Source of the DNA: Pipra filicauda | Taxonomy: Eukaryota; Chordata; Aves; Passeriformes; Pipridae | Direction: 5' to 3' | NCBI RefSeq assembly: GCF_003945595.2 | Contig: NW_024104532.1 | Coordinates: forward strand, 6,447,501 to 6,511,500 | DNA: 64,000 bases | Part shown: positions 35,551 to 49,536 of the stretch, one piece after another | How positions within the stretch are numbered: position 1 is the first letter of the stretch | Layout of the letters: every line of letters begins with the position of its first letter | The notes under the pieces: generated by a model | What the model saw: only the letters and a program-made list of their open reading frames with translations | What the model was told of the DNA's origin: nothing | Database searches by the model: none | Program-made: the position numbers and the translations under genes

Positions 35551-38500
35551 GACCAGGTCTGAGAAGCAGGCTGTGTGTGCCTCCTGCTGCTCGGTATCCC
35601 TGGCTATCCCTCTGTGCCTTGGCAGCTGCACAGCTGGGGAATGAAAGGTGGATAGAGAGGACAGGACTGCTCAGGATGCTCTTGCCCAGCCTGACGTGTG
35701 TGATGGGATTACTTGGCTTTAAGCAGCTGATGTGATGGTGGGATGTTCTGAGTGTCAGACGGGCTCTTCCCCTGTGCGCTGAATTTGGATCAAAAGACTT
35801 CCCCCCGCTGTTAAAACCAGGATGCACAGAGAGAGAGCGTTTCTAACACAGGCTGGCTATGAGGGTCCTTTCTTATTTTGGATCTAGGCAAGGTTTCTCT
35901 TAGAGAATTCATCAGAATGAAAGTGACTCTTACAGAGTTATCACAATCAGTGTAGAACTGGAGCCTGGATTGCAGGTCAGACAGAACTGGGACCGGGCGG
36001 CTCCCCAAGTGTTAGTGTGAGACAGGCTTTGATTCCTTGCTAATCAGAACTAGCTAGCAGGCTCTCTGTTCTTCCCTGGGGAAGATAGCTCGTGTGTTTT
36101 GGGTAAACGAAAGCCTAAGATAAGCCTAAGTTAATTCTTAACTTCCGTAACAGCTAACTGTGGATTTTTTATCATGAAAATATTGATGTGTTTTATTGCT
36201 TTGGGCAATTGCTGCTTAGAGAGGATTTGACTCTTTCAAAGGTATTCCTAAAAATAAAATGATCTAAGTTCTTCAAAGTAAAACAGATTGCTCCTTTCCT
36301 TATGTGTATTTCTTAAGCAGCATTTTTGTCCTGTAACTGAACAAAATTTGTTATTCTTACTGATTCAGTGAATAGGCACCTCTAACTTTGAATGGGAAGC
36401 CTCCTGCCCTCCTTCACTAGTAGCAGGTATAGGCACTTGTTAGAAAGTCTATGAACATGAAATTAACGTGTTCAGAGACATTGACTTTTTTAGTGGTCCC
36501 AGATTAAACAGATTAATATAATTATCTTTAATGGACAGCAATTCAGTGTTGTCTAAAGTCCAGCTAAGTGCAGTCTTTCCTGTAAACTTAAAGAGAGGCC
36601 TCTGGAAAGAAGCTGAGAGTGGGACTGAATAAGGAGAAAAACCTAAATACCATGGAAATCCCACAAATTATTTTTCTTTTCCTACCATGGCTGGTGTATC
36701 TCTGGGCCTGCAAAGATCCTTGGCCAACACAAGCTTCAGAGGACTTCTGTGAAATTCTAATACTCTGAATAATAACCTAAATGCCAATCTTTAACTTAAT
36801 GGCACAGGAGAAAGTTGACAGACACATCTGCCATTTGTTCAAATAGTTTTCACATGCTTCTACTTTAATACACAATACCATCTGTTGAGCTTTTCTGCAA
36901 ATGGAATTCTTTTCTTCAGTCTATCCACAAACCTAATTATGGATGTGAGGATTGTAGAGGTTACCTTTTTAAATATACAGCCAGCATTTCTGGAAAAAAA
37001 AATCTTCTGCAGTTCTTGTTTGTGTGAATTATTTAACAGATGGCAAAAATGCATTTCAGATATTATCACTAGCCCTACTGTGGAGGAGAGCAGTGTTTAT
37101 GTGGGGCTGGATTCTACTGTTGACAGCACACAGTATTCCTTGGCATGTGATGGGGTCTCATCTACAACACTTTCTTCTGATTATTTATTTGATATTACCT
37201 ATGTTACAATGATTTACAAAGCCAAGGGGCTTCATTATTTTAATGAGGGTTAAATTGTAGCCAATGACTTGTAGGGTGTAGGACCTTTTCATAGTGAACT
37301 GCCAAGGATAAGGTGATGTACTGTGACGTGTCGACCCATCTAAATCTGGAGACTGTGAAGATAGAATTGTTCAGTGAAGCCCTTTCATGAAAATTAGTGT
37401 GATTAAAAAACCCCACAAAAGCAACAAGATGCCCCAGGCCTTGATAAAATTCCTACTCTTCTACTCTGAGTAATTTTTGTCTTGCTGGTTCAGTTTCTGT
37501 AAAGTTGCTTTCAGCTGAAGTGGCCAGAGTTTGAAGGTTTACTGAAGCATCTTAATTTTTGTTGCCACCATGCTTCCTCCTCTGCCCGATCTAATCACTA
37601 TTGTTTAAGCTCTAATCCACCTATTATGTGTCTGAGGTTGACATGAGAGCAGAGAAGAAGAGAGTAGACTGTCAAAACCAGCTGTCAGCAGAGATAGGAA
37701 GAGTGTGAAATTGAAGTAATAACTGGAATATCCACAGCATCTGTTCAAAGATTTTGGAGAATTTGACCAGTTGGCATCCACCCAGCCCCAGCTGACTGAC
37801 AGCATTTAATATCAGTCACATACCTTTGTCTTTCATCTGTGAGCATCATATAATGTCAGGTGTTGGTACACTGGAGAAAAAAGCTTTAAAATTATGGAGG
37901 AGGATTTAAACCTGACAATTGAACGATCAGGTGATTGGAAATGACAGTAGTTACTGTATTCTGAGGGCAAGAATGGTTGAGATGATATTTAACTCAGGCC
38001 CTGGTAGACTAAGAATGTTTTCTCTGGAATGATACATTTATAAATGGACAAGCAAATAAGGTCACCACCTGTCCTGTATCACTGTGTAACCTGTTCCTGC
38101 AGATGAGAGATGTTAGACAAACAGGACACAGGTTTTTCTGGAAGAATTTAAAGTTTTGCAGAACAATCTGGAAAATCTGAAATATTTGGGACTGTAAAGC
38201 TCAACTATGAGAATGTTTCTAAGTCAAATTCACTTCCACTGCTACTCTGTGATTTCCCTTTGATTGTAAGGAGCACCCCATTTACTCATCCATCTGCAGG
38301 AGGAGGTGAGTGAAAGGCTTGGAGAAATTCTCATGAGTTATCTGATGCTTCATTTGGTCTCTTCTACAGCCCTAATTTGGGATTTGCATCTAGCCCTTTG
38401 TTCATCTGCTGTGTTGTCGTTGATTATTCTTATTTCCTCCTGCTAATGTCTAAGCTCTCAATCCTTCTTTTACTCATTTCTGTCATTTCTATTCTGTCCT

Positions 38501-41384
38501 TTAATATGTTGTTTTGGGCCCTTTTCTATTATTTGCTCAATAATCTTTCCTTCAGCATCAGTTCATAAACATATTCTCTATAAATATTCTTTATATTTTG
38601 TACTGTAAGGTCTTAGTAGAGAATTATTCTACATCTATATATGTAGTAGAGAATACATCTATGTAATTCTGTCCTTAGGGAATTGACCTTTACAAGAATT
38701 TTATTCTGTGTTATCTAGTTTCACTTCATAACAATAGCATAAATTTGATAGCATAAATAGCATAAAGCAGCCTTAATGTTGACAAAGAACAAGTGTCTTT
38801 GCCCATTTCGTCACTTGAGTTGTGAAAAGTTAGAAGATAATTTTCATCAGTGACAAGAAAGTCTGTTCCATTCCTCTTACTGTGGAGGAAGGAGAGTGTT
38901 AAGCAAAGTGGATGTAAGGTTTTGTGGGGTGGGGAGCTTCATGGATGTTTAAGTTCTGTAACCTGTGAACCTTGGCAAGTCCCAACACTATATGGAAATA
39001 GTTGTGCTTTGCAAGATTTGTCTGAGTGGAGGCCAATTCTATGTCCTTTAGCATATGCAGTTTTCTCCAGTTCACATCTATCACTATGTTACAAGGGCTA
39101 GCAATAAAAAAACTAAGATCTTTGATATCAGATACTTTATATAAGACATGAGAGATATTTTAGTACTTTTAAACTATCCTTAAAGGTATTTCCACCAGTG
39201 GTCATGCTTGCCTTCAAATTCACTACATCCTGGGCCTCAAGGATAATAAAGCACACATTTTTCACTCTTGTGTATGTGTGTTTTCTGCTTCAAATGATTT
39301 GTCAGGGGTCTTTTTTCGAAAACAAACTTTCTCCTTGGCAAAATGACTGCTTCATGCCTCACAGCTATTCTTGGGTATCAGGGAAGAATCTAGCTGGAAT
39401 TAATCTGATTCCACTGACATCTTGCTGACAGACACATCAAAAGGGCTGGAAAATATGTCATAATCTTTGGTTATGTAAATATCTGAATCAAGATTGCTCT
39501 GAGGCAAACTGCAGAGCAGATGATAATGTAGCCCTTCTATACTACATCAACAATCATTTTGACAGATGAATTTGAATGCTAATATTTCATGAAAAACATT
39601 TGGGGAGGGGGGAGGAGATGTTATATGCAGTGTGGAAACTTATCACCAAAATATATCTTCATATTGGTAAACTATGAGCATTTTTCAGCTCTCTTTAACA
39701 ATTTCTTAAGGAAAAGCAAATCTCTTCTGACATTCTTTTGTTCATAGCCTCTTTCTTAATGCTTCCCTGTTCAGAAATTATACAAAAACAGAGAGAAGAG
39801 AGGCCTGAATTTGGAATATGTCTCAGCAGTGTGGTGGCACTGCTGATGGCTGGATGACTTGTTTTAAATCTTTAATTTATCTTTAAATCTGCTGATTGGG
39901 GCATTATTGTGAGGGCAATATTCACCTATTGAAGAATATCTTGTGTTACTTCATAGCAAGTCCTCAACACTGCCAATCCCTCTCTTCATTGGGAAGTCAT
40001 TTGTAACTGCAGCAAAATGAATTAGTTTGGTTTGCAAACTTGAGAAATATAGTCCCAACCCTTTCTCTTCCTCTCTTTCCTTGATTCGTTCAAGACTTTT
40101 AGGAAGCAAGATCTTATGTGAGATAATGTTTTGTCCTGAGTTGTCAGGACTGAAGGTGTGACAACAGAAAAACTGGCCATTGTAATCTGATCACCAGTTT
40201 ATTCTTCACATATAAGAAAAACAATATTTTGCTCTAACATGAAATTACACTGTTTGTCAAAAATGTAGTTATTCATCAGCTTTAAAGATTACAAATTCTG
40301 TGAGGTCCTGAATATCTGAGAAGTTGTGCATCTTGTTTGAGAGCTTGGAAAGGCTTGTCTAGAAATACCCTAGAAGCAAAATAGAGGTATCTGGGCTGGA
40401 ACAGGGTCTCACCCAGGCTGAGGAAGAGGAGGAATGCTGTTTCTGTAGCAGAAGGAATGTGGAGTTGTGTGAAAATGATGATGCAGTTTAGTAGCATAAC
40501 GTGGGATCCTTCAGTGCTGAGCCCCTGCCTTTAGAAATAAATCTGTTAGTCACAATATGGTGCAGGTAGGCACAACAGTGAGCACCTGGCGGGAGTGGGG
40601 AGGAGCTTATTTGAAACTACCTTTATTCTGGTTGTATGGACTAAATGGCCTCTAGCAGCTCAGTGTGCTTGGTTTGCTGTCAGTGAGCAACTTCCCTTCA
40701 GCATCTTGTGAAAGGGAAAACCCTTGACAGTGCTGCAGGACCAAGTGTCACACCAACCCAGGCGTGCTCAGCTGAAGGGTTTGCTTCCAAAGGGCACTGC
40801 TGATCCAAAGTGCAGTGCTCACGTGGACACCTTTCTACAGACCAAACCATCCTGCAAGACCTGCCTGATGATCAGCCTGGGATGTGTCTGACAGGGTGGT
40901 TTTGTGGTTTTGGGTTTTTTTGTGGTCGCTGAGACATGATTTCTTTTTAATTGAGTTGCCTCTAATGCTGATTGTGAAACACTTTTCGAAGAACAGCCTG
41001 GAAGGTCTTCCAGCTCTTCAGATTCTGCCACTGGGACTTAATGAATGATGAAGCATTTTAATAAGCGACTTGCAGCTGTGCATCTCCACTAGCAGCTAAT
41101 GCTCATTCTTGATATCCAGGCTAGTTACAAAACTTGTTTTTACCCAGATGTTCTAGTGAGGTAACTTCTTTTTGTACTAGAATCTCAACAGGAAAGAAAG
41201 GACATTAGGATTCCCCTATGCTGTATTCAGAATCTACCGGAATGCATAATTTTTACCAAGAGTACCATTACTTTTTATTTTCCCAGGTTTCTTTATGTAG
41301 CACTTCAGGTCTCAGATGTGCTGAGGGGCAAAAGAAGTTAAACTTGCACTTTTGCATTTAATTTTTGCCATCCGTTTCTTTCAG
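35551..41384. other. Non-coding DNA, no recognised genes
   Basis: Mixed composition. A GC-richer patch (35560-35790) has overlapping frames on both strands and no recognised repeat. A diverged duplication of TAGTAGAGAAT occurs at 38614-38624 and 38644-38654 around a CTACAT/ATGTAG dyad. No exon with both splice sites was noted. Confidence 0.5.
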
Positions 41385-41460
41385 TCACTGATGCAGGTGA
41401 CACCACTGGGACCTGCTGAACAAACCAGGATAAATGATGGCTATTTACAAATAAGTGAAA
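41385..41460 (+). other. Candidate internal exon, 76 bp
   Basis: A strong acceptor (pyrimidine-rich, ending CCGTTTCTTTCAG at 41384) and a strong donor (GAAA|GTGAGT at 41460/41461) bracket 76 bases. They are open in one frame (phase 0 start, one base left over) with a peptide beginning SLMQVTPLGPAEQTRINDGY. The product is not recognised. Joined to 62253-62390 the frame meets TGA after 22 complete codons, so the two do not form a continuous coding sequence. Real exon, lncRNA exon or decoy remain possible. Confidence 0.25.
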
Positions 41461-44400
41461 GTGAGTGCTTACCTGTTTGGGAGATAAGTCACCTTGGCTG
41501 CCATCTGTTGTTCTCCAAGGGATGTCTGCTATTTATTCCTATAGCAACTGCATTTTGTGCCTCTGAGAGCTCTTTAAAATCATATCAATAAAGCTGCTTT
41601 GTTGTGAATCTATAAAGCATCAGAGAGGTCATTGCCCTGATAATACCTTCTGCCTTTTAGTGCTCATCCAGTCATCCTTTGAAACAACAAATGAGGTTGG
41701 CTACCTTGCAGGGAAACTAGAGTGATGTTTTAATTGAGATAGGATTGGCATTTTCCCCCCAGTTTTGAATTAAAAATTTCCATTGGTATATCAAAATAGG
41801 TCATGGGAGATTTGGTGAAAATACAGCTTCTCCCCTTGGTGTGCTTTTTGTTACTGCTTTTCTAGATACGTGTATTTTGCTCACAGGTCTGATGTTCATG
41901 CCCTCTAGCAGCAGGAACATGCAGAGAGGATGTCATATCTCTTGCTGCCAAATGATAATGGAGATTTTCTTTAGCTCAGGAGAGAAGTCTTTGAGGATCT
42001 GAATGTTTTCTCTTGAAGTCAGACCAGGGGCAGATTTCAGAAAGAGGGGCTGCGACTGGCACCAAAGCTGTGTTATTTTTAGATGTCAGTGTATATCCCA
42101 CCTCTGTAATGACGGTTTCCCTGAGGGGATCTGAACCCATGCATCCCTCCACTTTTGAACAAATGTACAGTTTTACAGAAGCCTGTGTTTTATGAAAACC
42201 TGCCTCTTTCTGCCACTGCCTTTCTGGGAGAAAAAGACAAGACCTCCTGCAAGCCCCCCGCCCTCCCCATCTTCTGCTTAGTAGGCCATGACAGTGTGTC
42301 AGTGCTGTGTCAGACCTCTGGCGGAGTAATGAGCATGTCAAAAACTTTTAAAATGTTGTGACTGTCACACTTTGTGCTCAGATTTATTCTGCTGGCACCT
42401 AATCTGAAATCTGATCACCGTGTTCCACCAATATTGCTATCCTGTTACTGTATAGGTTAATCAGAAGTTTCAGATACACATCAGACTTGTGTCTTTACAA
42501 GACTGTAGCCTACCTGCTTGTGTGTGTGGGTGTTTTGTTTTGTGGGTTTATTTTATGTGGTTTTTCTTTTTTTGATAGAAGCATGTCTAGGCTGAACTGC
42601 TCTTTTGTTTGCTACAAAAAACAAGTTCCTTTTTGAATTATTTACTGCTATGCCTATGAACCAAGCCATTGGATAACTTGTGGATATCTTGCAATAAAGC
42701 CAAATGCTTTATTTTTAGAAAAGGAAGGTGGTGTGAAAGGACGTATTTTAAAGACTGAAGTACTGGCCTCTGTTGCATGCAGAAACTGAGGCTACAGTGC
42801 TGAATGCAGGGGGCAGAAGGGGGTTCTGCCTACTTGACCAAAGCCCAGATCCTTAGGAATCTCCTCCCCACTACCAGAACTCTTAACTTCAGGCACTTCT
42901 TTGAGGTGCTGATGTGGCAGCATTTGCTTTCTGTCAGCTTTTGTCCATGCCTGATGCTGCAGACCACGGGAAGCAGCAAGTACATGTGGAACTGGGTGTT
43001 TGTACCATCACTCTCTGGGGCTCTGAGGACAAGGAGCAGGATTGTGACTTGGAGAGCCATCCACTTTTCCCTGGAGGATGTGAATGTTCTAGCTGAAGGG
43101 AAACAGATTGAAGTACTGAAGGTGGTGGGCAAGAGGAAAGGAATTCAATTGCCATACAGACAACTGAGGAAGATATTAAATTTATAGGCCTTTCCACCGT
43201 CACAGATCATGTTAATTTATAACTTGCCTCTACTTAATAAAGCAGTCCACATATTCTATAATTTTTCTGTTTGAATAGTCATAGGTTTTTGATCAGAGCA
43301 AGTGTCTGGAGCTGGGGTTCCTGTAGGGCCTTTAGTGTAGAAGGAGAAAATACTTGCTGAATCCTCTGACCATGATATCCATCTTGTTTGCAAGTGCAAA
43401 AAGATGTAGCCCAACATGTGATTCCATGGCAGGGCTGAAGGTTCTCTGTCTTTTTTCAGGACCTTTTTAGCCCTTTCCAGTTGTTTGTTTGTTTTATTCA
43501 GGGACATCTTTTTGCTCCTGCTTTCATCTTGCTTGTCTGCTTTGTTGTTGCTTTTCTCTGCCTGTTTTGTTTCACAGAAGTGCTGCCAAGGGGACAAGTG
43601 CTCTGTGAGCTTCAGTATGTTCTGCTTGTTCGGGCAGAGATCCCTCTTTAGTACCTGCTTCTATGAATGAAGAGTAGTCAGTTTGTTCCCCTCTTTCAGT
43701 TTCGAGCTGCAGTCATTTAAATCTGTATTCAAATGTGTCTTGGCCACACTGATACTGGTAATGTTGACGTTTCTGCTTATTTAACTTAGCTAATGTTTTA
43801 TATTTGAATGCTTTTTGTTTGTTTTTTTCCCCTCTACTAACATTTGGTGAAAGAATTCATTTGCTGAAGGAACTGAAAAGAATTTACTGGACCTGCTGAT
43901 TGTACAAAACTGTGTTATATTCGTGATTCCTGCAGGACCAAGTTGCCTAAGTTAAATGTCTGAAAATACCATTTGGGTTATTCTTACATATTTAAGCAAC
44001 ACTTGAAAATATAATACTTCCTCCATCTTACATTTGTAGTATATTTATTCCTAGTTACCACTGTCACAATTAAAGGAAGAAGCTCAAATTCTAATTGACT
44101 TTGGAATATATCCTCAGTCAGTTCTTGTCAACTTAATTTATCAACATCTACATGTGCTATAAAATCACTGTTAAGTACTGGATATCCAGCCGAGGATGGG
44201 TTTTATTTTAATGAACTGTAGTGCTTGTAAAATGAACAAACAATTATTATATATTCAGCTATTTCCTATTTAAATGGAAGTTGTTAAGCCACTAGAAATA
44301 AAACTGGGATATTTACATAGGCAATTATAGGATTGACAAGCTTTTGACACTTGCATGAACTTTATGGAATTTGTTATGGTTTCTTTCTTTAATCTGCTTT

Positions 44401-45622
44401 CTGTATCTTTTTGCTTCTCCCCTCCTAGTAGCAATTGTGACTAATTAGTTGCATAAAATGATCAGTGAGCATATTAATCTTCTCCAAATCGTCTCAAAAG
44501 TAATTTTATTGTTATCTTGTTGAAGCTGTTGGAGCAAAAGCTTGTGGAGAAAAACTGGGATGAGAAGATGGACCATTTAATGGTTAAAGGGGAAAGGGAC
44601 ATCCTTGTTGCTCCAGTGGCAGTGGTGGCAGGGTGCCATGGCTGCTGGAAATCCCTCTGCAGGGCCAGGGAGGTGCAGCAGAGGTGGCTGGGAGCTGGTT
44701 CTGGGGTTTTTTAGGTGTTCCTCCCCTGACAGATTTCTTCCCAGAAATGACATTAGCGTTTGAGAACCAGAGGAACCCCTGTTCATGCTGCTGTGTCTGA
44801 CACTGAGCAGAGAGAATGTGGGATGTTTTGGAGTCTTCTCTCTTTATACCTTCTTAATTCATGTGCAAGTGTTACAAGATGAAACATCTGCCTCTTACCT
44901 GTTTCCATTTTCAGCCTCAGATCAGTCACTGCTGTCTTGCATTGCCCAGTCAGCAACTAAAGAGCAACTGGAGCTTCTGTTCTGAGCTGGTGCAAAATGC
45001 TTCAGTCCACTGTTTTGTGACTGTTGAGCATCATTTGAAAAATTATTTGAATAAATTATTGAACTATTGGGGAAAAAGTTATCCCAAGCTTCAGCTCTGC
45101 TGGAGCTCCCAGTGCAAGCCATGTGATGTGATGCTGCATTTTCCCAGTTTGGTTTTAAATTCCTTTATTTTGTCTTCACTTCTTTGAATGTATGGACTCC
45201 ACAGAGGAGTGTCCCAAAATGTGGTTTGCATTTCTGAGCAGTTTGGCAGCATTTATTCCTTTCCATCACGTCCCCTGGTGTGTTGATAAGCGTTTAGTGG
45301 AGTCAATAGGTATAAAAATAACAATGGAAAGTTCTTTGTTCCTTACCCTTTGAAATGTACATGGATATTTCAGCAGAGAATGGACACAACTGCAGCTTCC
45401 CATTTGTTTTTGGGGAAAAAGCTGTACAAAAAGTAGAGATTTGGTCATTTGAAGCAATTCTGGATAATCTATGTTGCAACCAGGCTGTGAGAGAATTGAC
45501 TGTTACCTAAAAAGCAGTAGATGCCTTTGTGCTCTTTTTATATTTTATTCTGTCTCTATCTTTTCAAGGAAGAGCTACTTAAAAAAAAAAATCTATTAGT
45601 CTTGTAAATAAAAAGATGAGAT
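41461..45622. other. Non-coding DNA; GC-richer patch with four overlapping open frames
   Basis: At 42804-43203 two plus-strand and two minus-strand frames (60-127 codons) are open together. This indicates a shortage of stop triplets from composition rather than a gene. A CTCF-like core on the minus strand lies at 41900-41912. The block at 44030-44350 is AT-rich and may be constrained. No repeat family was recognised. Confidence 0.45.
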
Positions 45623-45634
45623 TGACCTAGGTCA
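45623..45634. promoter_or_regulatory. Everted nuclear-receptor half-site palindrome
   Basis: TGACCTAGGTCA is two AGGTCA nuclear-receptor half-sites back to back with no spacer. About fifteen 12-base palindromes are expected by chance in a window this size, so only the half-site content makes it notable. Receptor binding is inferred. Confidence 0.2.
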
Positions 45635-48429
45635 GACTTCTTTTAGCAAAGCAGAACAGATGACATTGCCTCACTTAGTTGTCAGTCAGTATTGGTGTGA
45701 TCTCTTGCTGAATAAGTCAGACATCTCATGATCTTACCGTCATTAGCTGGGAAGAAACTTCATTTTGGGTAACACATCCCAGTGCATAAGATGAAGGAAG
45801 TAGCTCATCAGAGGCAGAGAAGATTTAATGTCTTTAGGATATGTCATTAAAGTATTTTGTTTCCAACTCAGATTGTAATCAGGTGTTGACCTTTCTGATC
45901 AGAAAAAGAACCTCGCTGACGTTCTCTGTCGTGGATAAGAAGAAATCTTGTCCAGCACTGCAGCAGTTGTACAGTTTATCTGTGTCATTGATATCATACA
46001 AGTCAGTAAATTCATCCTGCTATTAAGAAAAAACATAAGTAAGAGAATTTATCAAAAAAACTTAGATCTTAATAGATGGTAGTGTTCCTTAGTAATTAAT
46101 AAATGTTTCATTTATTGCCCCTCTTGAGCAGAGGATTTTTAGGATGTTTTATAACTTGCTCCTGTTGCCACAGATCAATGAACATTTTGCAGTAAGACTC
46201 GAGCAGACTCTTGGCCATGCATTGCTGTAGAGGCCTGTTTTCAGGCACAGAAAGCCTTTAACCTGTTGTTATTTCCCTTATCTGTACTTTTTTTTATTTT
46301 AATTTGGTGTAATCTCAAGATTATTTTTAAGTAGTTTATTTGTGGTAAATCTGTTGTGCTAAAACGTTGATCTGAGTTCTATCCTTAAATGGAAGGTGTG
46401 ACACTTGAGATCTAAGTCATTGATTTGCATTTGACTTGAGTTAGCACAGCTCTTAATGTTCATTAGCTTATGCAGCAGCAATATATTATTTCTAGTTCTT
46501 TTGATTCATAAAATGTCAAGTCAGCTAATAAAAATACTTAATAGCACAGGTTTCAGAATGAAGTTAATCAGTGGCTACTGTATCTAGCTGTCCTGTCCAG
46601 ATAATTTATTCTGTATTGCAACACGGATCCTTTAAATAACCACCTTGAACAGCTGGTGTGAATTTTGGGAAAGATTTAAGGGAGGCTTTGTTACCTGCTG
46701 TTTAAATAAATATTGAAGATTTTTCTTCCTAATGCTGCTGCTTTTCATCAGGTGTAAATGCCCTTTTAAGTAACAGAGCACAATGCCTGGGAATACTTAT
46801 ACTACAAGATATAAAGGACAAAGCCAAATATCCCACGCTTCTTTTACTGTTTTAGTTCATGTAAGAAATTGTGCTGTAAGTCAAAACCCTAAGGAGAGAG
46901 GTATCTTGGCCTTTCTATCTGTGACCTGTTCTTAACCCCTCCCACCTTCACTGACCCTTCCAGTATTTTAAGATTCGAGGGAGGAGGGTTCTGCAGTCAT
47001 GAATTTTGTTAACCATGATCTTCCCCAGAGAAAATTTTCCTGTTACCCAGCCCTAGCCTTTGCAGTTCCTCCTGGCAGATGTTCTGTTTCCTTGATAACT
47101 TCCAAGTGCCAAGTCATAAGCTCATTTCTGAGTGTTAAAACAGAGCAGTCATATTCATCTTCGTATGGCTGGTGTATTCTGCTTGTTATGAACATGTTAT
47201 GAGTATTTTGTTTCACTGTTGTGCTCAGCTTGTTTCTGCTTAGATTTATTGCTGCTCTGTTTAAATATTTGGGTTGTGAGGGCCTGTTCTGGTGGTGACA
47301 GTTCCACTGGATTGAGATGCAGGGGGTTTTAACCACACTTATTAGCGGTAGAAATGACAAGTATGGCTTGATCAAAGCAAAGCTCTTCTGACAAAAAAAA
47401 AACAAAACACAAACCCAGATTTGCAAGAGGCATTTAGCATGGACAATAGTAATTTGATTTCTATGTTCAGCCACGTAAATATTAAATATAAAAATTATAA
47501 GTCATAGAGATACATTGTCTGGGAATGATGTGTATTCACGGAAGGTTTCTACAAACAAGTTTAGCATTTGTATTGCTGCAGGTTCTCTATTGTATCTGTC
47601 ACATACATAACCATTTAGGTACTTTGGTAGCTGGCACAGTGGGCAAATAATTCTAAACCAGTCAAACATCACTATTATTTAGAGAAACCTAATCTGTATC
47701 TTGCACACAAGTCTGTGTTCGTAAGTATGATTTTTATTTTTATTTTGTTTTAAAGACCTGGCTCTTTCTCTTTAGGATTTGATTTTGCTCTGTTCTGCAT
47801 TCTGATTTATGAGACCATTTCACACAATTCTGGCTTTATAAAGTGATCATAAAATAGGTAGATATGATGTGCTAGCTTTTAACAAGTTTTCAATGACAGA
47901 TTTATTTTTTTTTTAAAAACCACCTCTCAGCACAAATTAGCGTAAGTATATATATCAAAGGGGATTCTTTGGGGACAGAAGTTTTAGAAACGTTTTTGTG
48001 TTTGCACAACCCAGGTTGTGGCTTGCTTCTCGTGTACACACTTGTAAAAAAATTGCTCCTATTCCTTTTACTAGTTTTATATTAAATGTTAATATCCGTA
48101 TTAACAGTCATTTTCAAAGACACGTGAGTGGGACTGCTTGTAAACAGCCTCCACCAAGAGGAACACTAGTTTTGAACCAATTCAAAATCTTGTTTCTGTG
48201 GAAAGTGATTGAGAAACATTTTCTCCTTGGTTTGGTTTGGTGTATTTTTCTTCACATTAACATTGGATAACTGCAGTTGATTTGATGATAAATACTAATA
48301 TTGATGTGAGAAACCACCTGCAGTTTCCTCTCCTCTGTTGTTTAGTAGCAATTATTGGCTTTGGGATTAAGAGAAGTTATCAGAAAAGCTCTTCTGTTTT
48401 GAGCAACTACAGTGGGATTGTATTTCAGA
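45635..48429. other. AT-rich non-coding DNA, nothing identified
   Basis: It includes the second-longest open frame (47474-47043, minus, 143 codons), which has no recognisable domain and begins within ordinary AT-rich DNA. No exon or repeat family was recognised. Confidence 0.5.
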
Positions 48430-48523
48430 GAGATAAGAACATGAAGGGTCACGGTCTGATTGGTTTTGCCCCTGGTCCATAGATCAGTTCAAAATTCCTG
48501 ATGGTCTTTTCCAACACCTAAGG
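48430..48523 (+). mobile_element. Possible short CR1 LINE 3' fragment
   Basis: GATGGTCTTTTCCAACACCTA near 48501-48521 resembles the end of avian CR1 elements, where a TGGTC(T)TTCCAAC-type phrase precedes the terminal octamer repeat. The terminal repeats are absent here and the upstream match is weak, so this is tentative and its limits are approximate. Confidence 0.35.
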
Positions 48524-49536
48524 GCAGAAGTGGCATCCTTTTTTTCATACCTGGAGATCAACATTAAAAGTGGCTGAACAATCTGTTCTTACAGCTTCAG
48601 ATCTTACTGTCTGTAGGCAAAGGAATATTTGCTTTCAGTCACATATTCTTGCTATCACTTATCGTCCCGGCACTGGAGCTGTTTTGCTTTTGTCTGAGTG
48701 ATCTGATGGGACCTAATCTGTTCTGTCTCCTTATATTGAGATTAACAAGCCATATACCTTCAGGCATAGGCCAGATCTACAGCAGCAGAGCCCGAATGAA
48801 CTTGAACACGGGGTCAATCAACTGCACAAAATACATCACACAGTTATTCCAAGGCTCGTGCTGTGTCTGTAATTGCCCCTTGTTCTGTCATTAGAGCTCT
48901 CCTACAAGTCATTATTTTGAGTCAGCAGAGCTGCAGGGAACAGTCAGCCTGATGGTTGGTATTGTGCTGAATAGATAATACAAATATCTCCCAGCACAGA
49001 AATACAACGAGTAGATATTCAGATTAAACCTTATAAAATGTGAGATGGTCAGTCCTTTTTTGACTCTGAATTAAAACAGTATCTACAAAAATTTCAGTAA
49101 GGTTGTGTATTCACTTGATCCCTTGAAATGGTGATTTTTTTTTTTTCACTAACTCTTTCCCAAAAAGCAAATGGTAATTGGGCAGCAATGGTGCTATGAG
49201 GTTATGAAAACCTTACTGAAATAAGAACATGTTTGTATAAAAGGTTCTCAGACCCCAGAAACAGGTAACAGGCTGCCTGTACCAGAGTTGCATGAGCAGG
49301 TCCTGGATAGGTTAGTGACATTATATAGGCATTTTGATTTTAAGTACAAATGCAAAGCAGTTATTGGTGAATGAGAGAAAGAGGACAGATGAACAAAGTA
49401 CTTCAAAGCATCTGAGTGATTTAAAACCTCAAGTGAATGACACCTGAGTTGTACATTTTCCTCTATAAGCTAATTTCCTTTGTGTTCTGGTTACAGTCAG
49501 CAGAGTTTCCTTCATGGAGGTGTTCAGAGAACATCA
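48524..49536. other. Non-coding DNA; possible conserved block at 48650-49020
   Basis: The stretch 48740-49020 is complex, includes a PBX/HOX-like TCAATCA (about 48813) and isolated CpGs, and shows no repeat. The open frame 48649-48894 gives a Cys/Leu-rich product that I do not recognise. A T run lies at 49136-49146. Confidence 0.35.

Noticed and set aside
42804..43203. Four overlapping frames (two per strand), up to 127 codons, suggesting a single-exon gene
   Set aside because: Openness in several frames at once points to low stop-triplet density from base composition. No family was recognised.
47043..47474. Minus-strand open frame of 143 codons
   Set aside because: Same reasoning. The product is unrecognised and the frame begins in ordinary AT-rich sequence with no promoter.
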